64,000 nt of DNA from Schizophyllum amplum. Lineage: Eukaryota > Basidiomycota > Agaricomycetes > Agaricales > Schizophyllaceae. The notes beneath the pieces are model-generated. The model saw only the letters and a program-made list of their open reading frames with translations, had not been told where the DNA came from and made no database searches. Both the position numbers and the translations under genes were made by a program. This document shows positions 47,450 through 58,636 of this stretch, piece after piece (position 1 is the first letter of the stretch; the number at the start of each line of letters is the position of its first letter). The stretch is from NCBI GenBank assembly GCA_007026445.1, contig VDMD01000012.1, forward strand, positions 620,001-684,000, given 5' to 3'.

Positions 47450-47941
47450 CCCCAGACATGGGCTCCCGAAAGAACAATGGCCAACTCGTGACGTTTATGT
47501 GCACGCATTTGGCTTTTGGTCCGGAAGGAGATAGAAATACTGGCGTGGACACTCGAGATGGGACCCACAACGTCAGCGAAGGTCAACTGCCGACACCTCT
47601 CGTCTGTTAAGGCTGGGCGTCGGTTAGGCTTGAGAGCCCATCGTATACTTTTCGTCAACTGGTACTATGAGATTGAAGGTGGAAATGCGTGGTGACATTA
47701 TCTCTCAGCACACCGTTCAGCCTCGTCACTGATCGGAACCTCGGGAAGTTGGAACGGGTATTGCAATTGACAGTTCAAGCAGTGAATAACATTATTAACA
47801 AAAATCAGCGACTACATATCCGCGTCGTCGTATATCAAACAGCAGGGTATCCCATTTCCATACACATCACAAAAAGGTAGGGCAAGATCATACATAAGTA
47901 GATGACTCGGCAAAGAAATGCAAGATAAAAGGCATCAACAC
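47450..47941. other. Intergenic region (PAN2 promoter)
   Basis: About 490 bp between two minus-strand genes; AT-rich around 47,760-47,900. No element recognised. Confidence 0.5.
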
Positions 47942-49696
47942 TTAGGTCACTGTAGGGTCCGGCACGGCTGCATTCGCCTTGAACACGCTCGTCATCTCAT
48001 CCCATGCTGACGACGCCGTGCGGTACAGCTGTCCGATCCCCTTGCCCATCAATCCCATCGACGGTCCCGGCAACTTGCGCGCCCACCCCTCGCGCGAGTA
48101 CGGGTACGGGTGGACATTCTCGTTGTACGAGTCTCGGTCCTCCTCGCGCGTAGTGCACGGCACCGGCAGCGGGCGTTTTGCAGCCTTCGGCGCCACATCA
48201 GGCGGCGGGGGCGTCGGGTCCTCTTCGCAACGCAGCGAAAGCAGCGCGAACATGGCCTCGGTAATAGGACAGACGTCCACAAGCTGCTCCTCCGCGTCGG
48301 GGAGGGGGATCGCATCGCCGGGACGTACGGGCGGGGCAGGAATAGCGCAGGTACCCGCCGATTCGACCGTCTGCAGGGTAAAGTCGCGCAGTGAGTCCGG
48401 GATGAAGCGCGTAGGTGACGGCGCGCGACGAATGCGCTTGGAAGAGTGTGGAGGAGGAGGAGGTGGCGGTGGCGGCGGCGTTGGGACAGCAGCTGCCACA
48501 CTCCTGCGGGAGATAGGTGGCGGTGGCGAATGCGACGAGGCACGCACGGCGAGAGCGCCGCAACTGGTCTCCACCGGCAATGAATTCGGAGCCTGGCCGT
48601 ACGGCAGAGTCGGCTGCTTGAGGATGCATTTCTTCATGTGACGGTTGAGATTGGAAGCGACGCTGAAGCGTCTTTGACAGCACGTGCATTCAAAGGCTGG
48701 GAGTAAGCGTTAGCGATGCTTCCGATTCTGACAAGAGCTATCAAACCTTTCTCGCCAGTATGGACAAGGATGTGCTTCTTCAGAGTGCTTGGACGGTCAA
48801 ATCTGAAACGGCGTCAGCACAAAGCACGTACAGTGCAAGTTTCGATCATACCTCTTGTAGCACATCGTGCAAGCGTGCCTCCTCTCGCGAGGCGGAGGTG
48901 TCGGTGGCAGAGCGATATGGTCTATCTCGTGCGCCTTACGCTTCAAAGTGGTCACTGTTTTCGACTTTGGCGACGCCGGGCCTGAAGGTTTGCGACTGTA
49001 CTGCACGGCCATTTCAGAGGGTGTGGGTACCCGTGAATGCCCTGCGGACGGTGGTGGTGGGCGATAGGCAGGACGCGGGCGAGGGCTGACGACGGTAAGA
49101 CGCCGTCCGTTCGACATCATCGAGCCTCTCCCGCCGGCCTTATAAAGCTCGGGGACCTCGTGATAGCCCGTGGTATGCCGTGAGCTCGACGATGGGAGAT
49201 CCGCCATCGACGACATCGGAGGCAGTAGCTGCGTGGGGGACTCCCAGGGCGACCCGGCGTATGCCGCGGGATTCGCCGCGAAGCTGTCGTACGGATAATG
49301 CAGCTGAAGATCGGACGCGTAGGAGGAAGCCTGCGCCTGGACATATGACGGCGCGGGTGCGGTGCTGTAGCCGTAGAGGTGGGCGAGATTGCTTGCGGCA
49401 TAGCCTCCGCCAAACGAGTCCTGAAAAGGCTGGCTCAGCGGAGTATTCCAGTTCTGCAGCCCCGCGTCGAGCGCAGGGACGCAGGGGGGATCATGCATGG
49501 TGGCGGCGTAGGCGACAGAGGAGGCGCAGGGTGATCCTGATGCTGCGAATCCTGTAGGCTGTCCATAATAGTAGCCCGACCCATACTGTTCGGGGCCCGA
49601 GGGTCCGACTTCGGGTTCTGCGTTGAGGTCGGGAGGGAGCGCGGTGCTGCGCGTGTAGGACTGCTGTCGGGAGACGCCAAAGTGTGAGGCATACAT
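47942..49696 (-). CDS. C2H2 zinc finger transcription factor
   Basis: Two adjacent C2H2 fingers lie in the middle of the protein: CTMCYKRFDRPSTLKKHILVH, linked by TGEKAF to ECTCCQRRFSVASNLNRHMK; the second is C-C/H-C type, ending HMKKC. Two short introns interrupt the fingers (between KR and FDRP, and between EK and AFEC). The N-terminal 260 residues are Tyr/Ser/Ala-rich and disordered (MYASHFGVSRQQSYTRSTAL). The C-terminal part has a ten-proline run, then SSKRIRRAPSPTRFIPDSLR, and ends AAVPDPTVT. Basidiomycete relatives of this two-finger type act as developmental or metabolic regulators; the target is unknown. Frame intact. Confidence 0.88.
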
Positions 49697-51633
49697 GAGT
49701 GGACGGGGCAGGGGGCGGCAAAAGACGAAAGGGCTTCTGATCGTACCGTGTGCTTATATTCGTCTCTGCCGTGGACGAAAGCGAAGCCGGGCCCCGCTGG
49801 CTGGACGCCCCGCGTTCTAGCCGACACACATCATCTAGCCCCGCGCTTTACGTCTGCCTGTCATCACCCAGTCCCAGCGCCGCTCACGCGCCGCCTTCGT
49901 TCGCCTCATGCCCGAACCTTGCCTATCGCTGCCCAACTTATCGCCTATTCGGGGCGACCGCAGTTGCCTGTTGAGGGACAAAGAAAGAAACGCGAGCCAT
50001 AGAACGTCGTGGCAGTCTACCTTCTCTGTTTCAAGGCAATTTCAAGGACTCCCCGAGGGTGGTACCCAGCATTTTTGAGTAAGCCATGACACGCGGGGGG
50101 CGTCAGACGATGACCCAAGTTGGTTCTATAGCGTTCAGAGGCGCGCTGTATTCTATCTTGAAACCGGGCGTGGTCGAGGGCTACATCGTGCACAAGACCA
50201 TCCCGAGGGGTCCGAGCAATACATAGATTCATCGTCGTGGGAGGTCGCTGAGGGATTTCATCAGTCGTTCATCAGAATACAATAGACGCGTGATACTTGG
50301 GAGCGCAGAACTCACGCGCGGATTGATATTTTCCTACGCGACGGGATGGCACATTCCTCTTCTATCAGCTTCTCCAGGCGTTCCGCAGGCCCATATCGAC
50401 AGATCAACCGCCGACGTTGTGGAAAAAGAGAAAACAAAGTATGACAGGACGACTGGACGACACCATGACCAAAGGTGCCGGGTTCAGTGACAGATCGCCT
50501 TCATCTCCTGGCTCATATCGCGTTCATGTGGTTCCCATGCGAGGCCCGTTGCACAGCTTGACTAAACTCGTCAGTACAAGTAGTAGCGCAGAGTCGCGCG
50601 GGTTCGTACGGCTGATATGGATTGGATATGGCCATAAATCAGGACACCGGACCGAGACGAGCCATGGCGCGTTGGCACGACAGGCTTGTTTATTGCCCTC
50701 GCAGGTCGTAGAAGGTGTATGCTATCTACTAATCTGGGGTCTATCTTACCTAGGAGGGAATTAGATGCGGCGTTCATGGCACATTGCCCAATCACGTAGG
50801 GCTATCCTCGTGTTTACTCACTTCGAACGGTCTTCCTACAGCGCGCACAATCCAAGCAAGAACTATGGCATACTAGCCAGAAACAATTGTACGGAGGAAG
50901 TAGTGAAATGATTCGGCCAGATGATAGCACGATGAGGGTGCCGGATGAGGCGAAATGTGACAAGTGACAGAAGGTAGTTCATAAAGTCACACACTGTGTC
51001 ACACGTGTGACTTGAACCATCCAAGAACCATCACACTGCCCATTCATCGTGCGGACTACAACTCTGTTACAGCTCATATCAGATCCTCAACCCATCCATT
51101 TGTATCATTTTGGATAGATTTTAGGAGCCCTCTTGCCAAAACGTCTCCGCGTTTAGCGACCTTCCAGGCAAGAGACGCGCCGGCTACAGCCTCTCGACAC
51201 AGAGCCCACTATGGCTGACATTGAGATTCGTTATCTCTCAGTGTTTCCGTCTCCCTGACGCGTTAGCATACGACCTTGCCACAATCCGGCCACAATCAGC
51301 CAAAGACAATAAGCGCTGTGACGCATCATGGAGGTTCCTTAGGCCGCGGGTACGAATGCCCTTTTATGGACACAAAGGACAAGAATCGTTGATCTAGTGC
51401 GTTTGATGTCGCACTGCGTGGTCCGAGCTTCATATAAGGGAAGAGATACGCCTCTTGTCCTCTCCCACCTTCTCCCTAACCGACGTTCTTTCAATCGGCT
51501 GGATCCGACTCCATCCCCGGCTTTTCTTCACACCTACACTCCCTTCTGCCTCGAACAGCTGACTTTGTCCTGTCCGTATCGGTTTCCCACTCTTCCCTTT
51601 GTATCCCCGCCTAATCCACTTGACGAACTCACG
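49697..51633. other. Long divergent intergenic region
   Basis: About 1.9 kb between the C2H2 gene (-) and the Arg/Ser-rich gene (+). ORFs here are short and not protein-like. A perfect palindrome GTCACACGTGTGAC with a CACGTG core lies at 50998-51011. Pyrimidine-rich tracts at 51,440-51,630 precede the next start and look like a 5' UTR. Confidence 0.55.
50998..51011. promoter_or_regulatory. Perfect 14-bp palindrome with E-box core
   Basis: GTCACACGTGTGAC reads the same on both strands and centres on CACGTG, the site of bHLH factors. It is embedded in related GTCAC-rich sequence (50,960-51,012). Function is inferred from the motif alone. Confidence 0.35.
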
Positions 51634-53057
51634 ATGGCCCCTTTGACGAGCAAGCTGTCCTTCCCGTCGCTCTCCGCCGCGCGGAAGCACCACCAGCCAC
51701 CACCTCTCGTGATCTCCGCACCGCAGAAGCTGCGCCCGGTGCCCGCCTCGTGCAAGAAACGCGGTCGCGAGAACGAGTACCCTCCTGACACTGAGGACAC
51801 GAATCCGCGGACGCGCCGACGCACTGCGTCTATCTGGAACGGGGTTATCCGCAGGCGCCGGCCCACGACCGCCCCCGCCCCGCCTCCCGACGCGCGCCGT
51901 AGCGTGGCGAACATACTCTTTGGCGACGAGCCTTCTGTCCGGCTTCGCAAGCCCTCTAACATTTCTTCACGACGCCCTTCTGTTGCAGTACTTTCGCGTC
52001 AGCCGTCTTGTGCATCAATAGCGGCACGCCCACGGGCTCCTACGCCGGGCGCAATGGCTGCGTCCGCTATACGGCGCGGCAGCGGAACGAGGAACATCTT
52101 CAAGCGTATTCGGAAAAGCCTGACGCGCTCACGAGGAAGCAGCGTCTGCGCCGGCTCTTGCGGAAGCGGCACCGACTCAGACTCCGAGCATCTCAGCGAC
52201 TGGGTACTAGGCTCGGACGGTCGTACGTCGCGCACACCACCTCCCTTGCCGCCTAAGCCGGAGTGGATGCAACCAGCGCGCACGTCAAATCCGCCTTACA
52301 GCTCCACGCGTTCTTCGAATCGGATACAGGCGGGCTCGCCGATGGAACCTATGTCGGTGGTCAGCTCGGTCTATGACGATGAGAGCGTGCAGGACTATGG
52401 CGAGATTGTGCGCGACAGCAACGGATTGCTTCGTTTGGGTGCGCACGACCTGAAGCTTAACGTCGTACTGCTGCGCACTTCACTCGTCGCCGACGGCTCG
52501 GACGCAAACCAGTGAGCGTCGAGTGGTGACATTAAACAATGAGGAGCTAACAAAATTTGCCCAGATCCATCGCCTGTCAACTGGGCTTGCACATAACGGT
52601 CACCGACGAGGAGCGCTGGCGCAGCTCCGCGCTAGCTGCGCCCGACATCACCCTCCTGGACGTGCGTTTATCCTGCGAGCCCGTCACGGTCTCGACACGC
52701 TCCACCAAACCGTCACGGCGCTGGCTCTGTCAGCCCAATGGGTCTCTTGCCGAGCTCGTGGACTGTCGACGACAGAGCGGCCTCGCCATCGGCTCCGACT
52801 GGACGCGCACCAACTGCGACGTGCGCACGCTTGCTAGCAAGAGAGCAACCGACTGGCGCAGCGCGCGCGGCTGGATCAAGACGGTCACTGTCAGCATCCC
52901 GGTGCGGTGGCTGGCGCGGCCGGAGGTCAGCTGCGTGCGTGTGGCCACGAGCGCCTGGCTCAGTGACGACGCCTCGGACTACGTGCGGGGCGTGGTAGAG
53001 CTCGATGCCGCGGAGCTCAGGAGAAGGACGCACGACACGTACGAGGGTATGCTTTGA
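51634..53057 (+). CDS. Hypothetical Arg/Ser/Pro-rich protein with conserved-looking C-terminal domain
   Basis: Two exons, 51634-52511 and 52565-53057, joined by a clean 53-bp intron (GTGAGC donor, CTAAC branch-like site, CCCAG acceptor), giving about 456 residues. Exon 1 begins MAPLTSKLSFPSLSAARKHH and is basic and disordered with nuclear-localisation-like clusters (PRTRRRTAS, KRIRKSLTRSRG) and a polyproline motif TPPPLPPKPEW. Near its end comes YGEIVRDSNGLLRLGAHDLK. Exon 2 has ACQLGLHITVTDEERWRSSA, RWLCQPNGSLAELVDC and a beta-like stretch WIKTVTVSIPVRWLARPEV. No family recognised. Taking exon 1 alone would end falsely at 52515. Confidence 0.65.
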
Positions 53058-53330
53058 CGAGGATATGCTTTGATGACACGGCCGGCGCGGCTGTGCGCGC
53101 GCGGGCATGACAATTATCGAGCCTCACGGCGCTGAGCGTCAGGCGGACAAGAACTTCGGGCTCTGAAACAGGCTCTGAACGTTGCTTTATGTATCTCGGA
53201 TGTAGCATAGCAATTGCCGGTCTTTACTATACTGTACGCATAGACGTATGTAATCTCTCTTTATACTACGCTGTAACTCTCAGGTAGGGTATATACAGGT
53301 ACAGCATCTGACTTGGACGATTACGCATCG

Positions 53331-54756
53331 TCAATCGTCAGCGTACATATCCGCATCGTCCCACTCGTCCTCAACGTCAGAAGTAGTCCGTTTCTTGGTG
53401 GGTGACGGCCCTGCTTGGGGTTCGCTAGGCTTCAAACTGTCACCTCCTGGTGTCGGTGCCGGCCCACTGCTGCCACCCGGTTGCGACGACGCATGTTCCA
53501 TCTCGTCCATAACCGCAAAGTCGTCCTCCATATCATGGTCAAACTCTGGCGGCGCTGGCGGTGGGGCCGGCGCAGGCGCGCCTCCACTCAGTTCATTTAA
53601 CACCGCGAACGCCGCATCCATGTCGTCGTCGAAGTCGTCCGCGACTGGAGGGCGCGAGGCAGGTTTGGCAGCCACGGCGGCGTTGCTTTCCTCCTCGATG
53701 GCGGCCCACATGGCTGCGTCCTCGTCGTCGCCCGGGGCTGCTGAGGAGCGCGTGCCGTCGGTCATGAGTGCATCTCCGGCATCAGAGGAGTCCGGGGGCA
53801 TAGAAGCTGGACGCGAAGAGGATGAGGCATAGGCGACGTGCACAGATGCGGCCGGCGAGGATCTTGGCGGTGAAGACGGAGGTGGTGCTGTGTCAACCCT
53901 CGCTGTAGCTTCCGCGCCAACCTTCGGCTGCATGCGCGCACCGACGCCGTCGTCGTCACTGTCGGAGACGTCTATCGCGTCCTCGTTCGGCGGCTTGCCT
54001 AGGGCAGCGTCACGCATCATGCTGAGCTGGTTCTGCGATATGTTGAAGTATGGACAGCGATACGGGGTAGAGCACGTACGCGCATCCTGTTCGAGTGACA
54101 GAGCTTCTCTACGCGTTCCACCGTGCCGTTGAACTGGGTTCGCGGGTACATTCGATGAGCCCAGAACTGGTAAACATTGAGTAGCCTGTTGAGATCTGAG
54201 GCCTAAGAACAAAGTCAATGTGGCTTTCAATATAACCGAGAACGAGGCGCACCTCATGACCCTTCCCCTTGACCTTGAAGTTCTTCGTCTCCTCGATGAG
54301 CTGAGGGAACCCAATGTTGCTGATCAGCCGTCCTTCGTCCAGTACGATAGGCCTCCTCCGCTTCTTCTCTCCCTCCTTCTCTCCTTTCCCATCAGCCTTC
54401 CCATCGTCGAATCCCTCTGGTGGAGGTGAGCTGCTAGGCAAAATCTGGTGTCGCTCCTCCGCTGGCTTCCTCTTCTGCGGCCGCCTGGCTTCCTCCTTGC
54501 GGTACGCCGCCTCCGCCTGTGCTTGAATCGCACGCGTATCAATGAGGTCTAGCGTCCTTGTGTTGAACATCTCGTCCAGTTCCACGTCTGCCGCACCCGA
54601 CGCGGGCGCGTCGCGCTCGTCTGGCATTTCCGCGTCGGATTCGTCGCCATGGATGAATAGCGGTTCGGAGGACTTTCTGGTTTCGTCAGAAACAGCTGGC
54701 CTTGACGTGGATGCGAGCTCGGCGTCGTCGTCCCAAATTGCATCGAGGTCGGCCAT
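53331..54756 (-). CDS. CSM3: Csm3/Swi3 (TIPIN) replication-fork protection protein
   Basis: Partner of Tof1/Timeless in the fork protection complex, acting in S-phase checkpoint signalling and cohesion. The N-terminal acidic part starts MADLDAIWDDDAELASTSRP. The conserved Swi3 domain reads RRPIVLDEGRLISNIGFPQL, IEETKNFKVKGKGHE, ASDLNRLLNVYQFWAHRMYP and TQFNGTVERVEKLCHSNRMR. Two introns (after GKGHE and after NRMR) keep the frame. The C-terminal half is disordered and acidic, with repeated D/E-M-D patches (DDDMDAAFAVLNEL, HDMEDDFAVMDEM), and ends DADMYADD. The 86 bp between its ATG and the NTM1 ATG hold two ACGCGT boxes. Confidence 0.88.
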
Positions 54757-54842
54757 TTTGACTGTGATTAAGACGCGTCGCGGCGCGCTGGAAAATGGAC
54801 GCGTTATTTTGTTTTGTTTGTATCGCATTTCTTGTCCTCCCC
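54757..54842. promoter_or_regulatory. 86-bp divergent promoter with two MCB (ACGCGT) boxes
   Basis: Separates the start codons of CSM3 (-) and NTM1 (+). ACGCGT occurs at 54773-54778 and 54799-54804; the second is next to a T-rich tract. MBF binds ACGCGT at G1/S genes in yeasts, which fits a replication-fork gene. Confidence 0.6.
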
Positions 54843-55919
54843 ATGTCCGCCAACGAAATCGTTCCCGAGCCCGTCGTCAGAGACGGCATCGAGTATTGGA
54901 ATCAGCAAAAAGGTACAGTATGTAGTATTGCATGCGCCTCAGTATCTGATCATCGCCTCAGCCGATGAGGATGGTGTGCTAGGTAAATTCTATGGAAACC
55001 CTCTCGTTTGCTGCTAACAAGCGCGCTAGGCGGATTCGGCACCGGGGTATGTGGTTGTCCTGGCCTTTCTTCTCGTGACTGATATAATGCAGGACATGTA
55101 GTCCTTGCCTCGCGTCGAGAGCTGTGGATCACGTCTGTTCCTCCTCAACCTCTTGCCGGAACTCTGCACTGTCCCCTCCGCCCTCAAGCCTCTAGACTCG
55201 TCTTCTTCGTCTGCGGCAACCAGATACAGAGCACTCGACGTCGGCGCCGGTGTCGGACGCGTTACCGCGGACACACTACTGCCTCTCGTCTCCGACGTTG
55301 TCCTACTCGAACCTGTCGACTCATTCATCGGCGAGGCGCTGGCGCGCGCTCAAGGAAAACGCAAAATGAAGTGGCGTGGTATAGAGGACAGGGAGAAGAG
55401 CGTAACCTTCGTCAAGGGCACGTTACAGGCCTTCGACCCCTCCGCCCCGCTCGCTGAGCAGGACGTCTCCATTCTCGATCGCGTGGGTTATAAAGCCGAC
55501 GCAGAAAACAATGGATTCAACGTCGTCTGGTGCCAATGGTGCCTCGGCCATCTCAGCGATCCGGATCTGATCGCATTCCTCAAGCGTAGCCAGCAGTCTC
55601 TCCGTGGCTCAAGGAGCCTCATCGTGGTCAAGGAGAATTGCTGTTCAGATGGTGCTGATGGTACACCGAAGACAGTGTTCGACGAGGATGATTCGAGTCT
55701 GACGAGGTATGGTCGACCAGATGGCCCGATCTGTAACTAAAACCACCGTTTATAGGTCCGACCTCGCCTGGAAGAAAGCCTTCGAGCTCGCAGGTTTGCG
55801 CCTGATCCGTGAACAGGTTCAAGGCGGTCTTCCTGAGGGGCTTTACACCGTGAAGATGTATGGCTTTTGTCGCTTAATGCGTTCACGCTGACTGATTCTG
55901 CAGGTATGCGCTGAGATGA
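54843..55919 (+). CDS. TAE1: Alpha-N-terminal protein methyltransferase 1 (NTM1/Tae1)
   Basis: S-adenosylmethionine-dependent enzyme that methylates the N-terminal amine of proteins starting (after Met) with X-Pro-Lys, such as ribosomal proteins. Exons: 54843-54912, 54962-54982, 55030-55046, 55102-55706, 55756-55859 and 55904-55919. Start MSANEIVPEPVVRDGIEYWN. Motifs are GGFGTG, RYRALDVGAGVGRVTADTLL (AdoMet motif I), VVLLEPVDSFIGEAL, FNVVWCQWCLGHLSDPDLIA, LIVVKENCCSDG and FDEDDSSLTRSDLAWKKAFE. The end is KMYALR, as in the family. Three exons are 21, 17 and 16 nt. No frame break. Confidence 0.94.
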
Positions 55920-56432
55920 TTGCACTGCGGTAACTGCATTGCGCGCCGAACGGCGTCATCACCAAAACATACCAGGGCCTGTCGACTCCTGCGGAGCGAC
56001 TAGCGTTCCCCTTGCCGCTTGTAGACCGCATAGCCGCTCGCCCTTCCGCTCTGTACAGTAGTGATTGCGCATTCAGACCATCGAGAAACACGGTCAACGG
56101 CCGCTAGCAAACGTCTTCGTGCTCCGAAAAGTGTCTATAGGGAGTCCTGCTTGCTGCGCTGGGTCACGGTGGGGTGGCAGTCGTCCCATGGCCGCCTCTC
56201 GAACGTCGAAATGACGCGATCGGTGGGTGGCCAGACCGCTGCGATGAGTCATCAGAACGGGAGATGGGCGGGATGGCGCGGCCGAATTCCGAAGTGCTAT
56301 TGCATTTGAGGGGCGCGCCCGATCTCCCCAAGACTTCAAAGTTCAAAATCAACTCGTGCCTCGTCCTTAGGTCGTCCCCTTCCCTCCTCCCCCCACCTTC
56401 GCCACCCCCCGCGCTGTCCTCTTAGCCGCGAA
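55920..56432. other. Intergenic region (adenylate kinase promoter)
   Basis: 513 bp between two plus-strand genes; a CT-rich tract at 56,370-56,430 sits just before the start codon. Nothing else recognised. Confidence 0.5.
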
Positions 56433-57699
56433 ATGCTCGCCCGGCCTGCTTTTCCCATCCCCAAGGCGCGTCTGGCCGGTAAACCGCTGGGGCAGCGCGG
56501 CTATGCGGCATCTGCAATCGCGCAGCGCGCACTCGCCTTCGGGCTTCAACCAGCCCTCAGGGCACAGTCGGACGACGAGGGAGGTCACCGTGTTCTCCGC
56601 ATGCTTATGTTTGGGAAGCCGGGAGCAGGCAAAGGGACGCTAGCTGGTCGGCTCACGAAGAAGTACGACATACTGTCGATCTCGTCGGGGGACCTCTTGC
56701 GGCAGCACATAGCTGAACGGTACGTGTTGTATTCGACTTTACATCCCCCTACACCCGTCATATCCACAGCCTGAACAGCACGCTGACGTACACCGCAGGA
56801 CGGAGGTTGGCCGGCAAGCCGAGGCGATCGTTGCCCAGGGTGGCCTGCTCCCGGACGAAGTCATGCTTAAGGTCGTCACGAGCAAGCTTGAAGCACTCAA
56901 GGGAAAGGTCCGGACCCTGCCCCCCACCTCATGAGCCTCTATTCACATGCCTCCAGCACTGGATCCTGGACGGTTTCCCGCGTACCCTCGGCCAAGGAGA
57001 GCTGTTAGACGCGCACCTGAAGTACGCCTTCATTCACATGCGAGCGTTATCATACGCTAACTCCCCCTTCCAGGAAGCAGGACATGCCCCTCAGCCTTGT
57101 CGTCAACCTCGACGTCCCCGACGAGGTGATCCTCAGCCGCATTTCGGACCGCTGGGTACACCTTCCTTCCGGCCGCGTCTACAACATGTCCTACAACCGC
57201 CCCAAAATCGACGGCCTCGACGACGAGACCGGCGAGCCGCTGAACAAGCGCCCCGACGACAACCCTGTGCGTATCTCCGCATCCTCCGCCTTACTGCGAT
57301 TCCGCGCCCCAAATCACCCCGCTGACCATCCCGCAGGAGACCTTTGCGCGGCGTCTGCAGCAGTTCTACGCGTCCACTTCGCCGCTGCTGGACTACTACA
57401 GCGCGCAGGCCGAGGCCGGCAACGTCCACCATGCCGCGGATGCGTCCACGGCGCACCTGCACCCGCACCAGCTGCGTCTCCCCACGCGCTCCCATCGCAT
57501 GCAGATGGCGACGCTGCACGGCACCACGTCCGACGAGATATGGCCTCAGCTCGAGGCCGTCGTAGCGGGATCCTTTTCTGGGTTGCGTGAGCGTACGCCG
57601 CGGGTAGGCCGCCTATACGACATGGTGTCAGCGGTAGCGTCGTTCGAGGAGGACCGCAAGCGCAAGGCGCGGATGACGCTGTCAGCACAGGTCAACTAA
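56433..57699 (+). CDS. ADK2: Mitochondrial adenylate kinase (AK3/Adk2 type)
   Basis: Nucleoside monophosphate kinase (GTP:AMP or ATP:AMP phosphotransfer), probably in the mitochondrial matrix. The N-terminal roughly 55 residues are basic and look like a targeting peptide (MLARPAFPIPKARLAGKPLG). Core motifs are MLMFGKPGAGKGTLAGRLTK (P-loop), DILSISSGDLLRQHI, WILDGFPRTLGQGELL, VVNLDVPDEVILSRISDRW and the LID segment HLPSGRVYNMSYNRPKIDGL, DDETGEPLNKRPDDNP, which lacks zinc-binding cysteines as in AK3. The extended C-terminus contains GTTSDEIWPQLEAVV and VASFEEDRKRKARM. Exons: 56433-56719, 56799-56907, 56957-57021, 57074-57266 and 57337-57699. A His-rich insert near the end is unusual. Confidence 0.93.
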
Positions 57700-58636
57700 G
57701 CGCTCACCTCCCCGCCGTCTCTCGCATCCCTTGCGCTCAACGCGCAACACTAATCTTGGTGTCTACTCAGCAGCAATAGCCGCTGAATCATGTCGAGTCA
57801 CGACTACAGGCCGCAAGCGTACGCTCTCGCCACCTCCGCCACGCCCCGACCGTGATGTGGTAGAGTAACTTATGTCCTTGTCTGTTTTCGTGCTCGCTGT
57901 GTCGCATGCCCTCCTCTGCTTGCGTGGAACCCCCTATCGCTGGTGCTATCCCCAGCTCGAAAGTATATACTCACCCTTACCTCCTACGCCCGATTTCCCT
58001 TTACCACTGATTCCCCTACTCGCCGTTTAGAGTCCCTTCTATGTATCTACTTCGTAGTCTCTGTATTTTTACCTGGAGGTGTATCATTGTTGGTCAAAAT
58101 GCATGGATACTTGTGCACAGCACATAGTCTGCGAGACCGATGGCATGCAGCGTTTCTCCTTTCAACTTCAAGATCTTCGCCTCCTTCTCGCAATCACTAA
58201 TTTTGAGCTCGCTGCGGCTTCACATTCGAGTTCGGACGAAGATTTCAAGGACCCAGTGCATTCAAACCAGGCCAAGCTAACCGTAAGTACCTATCTAGCC
58301 ATACAACAGGCCCCATAAACATAAAGTAATAAACAACCCAAGACGACCTTCTAGACCGCCCAGGAAACATAACAAGCGCGAACACCAGGTACACTGGGAA
58401 ACGACTAGCGTTGCCAGCACACGAAGTGAATACACGCAAAGAAGAAAGAATGGATTGGGACACGAAGCGGACTGCCCTGGAGGTGTAACGCGTTATCTAC
58501 ATGAGTGTACGTGTCGTCTCTTGCCGCTTCGATTCTAAGCCCCGGAAGGCAAGGAAAGGAAGGTAACCAGATATATAAGTATGCAGAGCAGGTCGGAAAG
58601 CAAAGCTGGAGCGAGCAAATGTTGGGTTTTTTAGGT
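57700..58636. other. Intergenic region between convergent genes
   Basis: About 940 bp of 3' flanks for adenylate kinase (+) and the DPBB protein (-). No supported ORF or repeat. Confidence 0.5.

Noticed and set aside
52516..53057. A separate gene starting after the stop at 52515
   Set aside because: A clean intron at 52512-52564 joins this frame to the upstream exon, and the segment has no ATG of its own.
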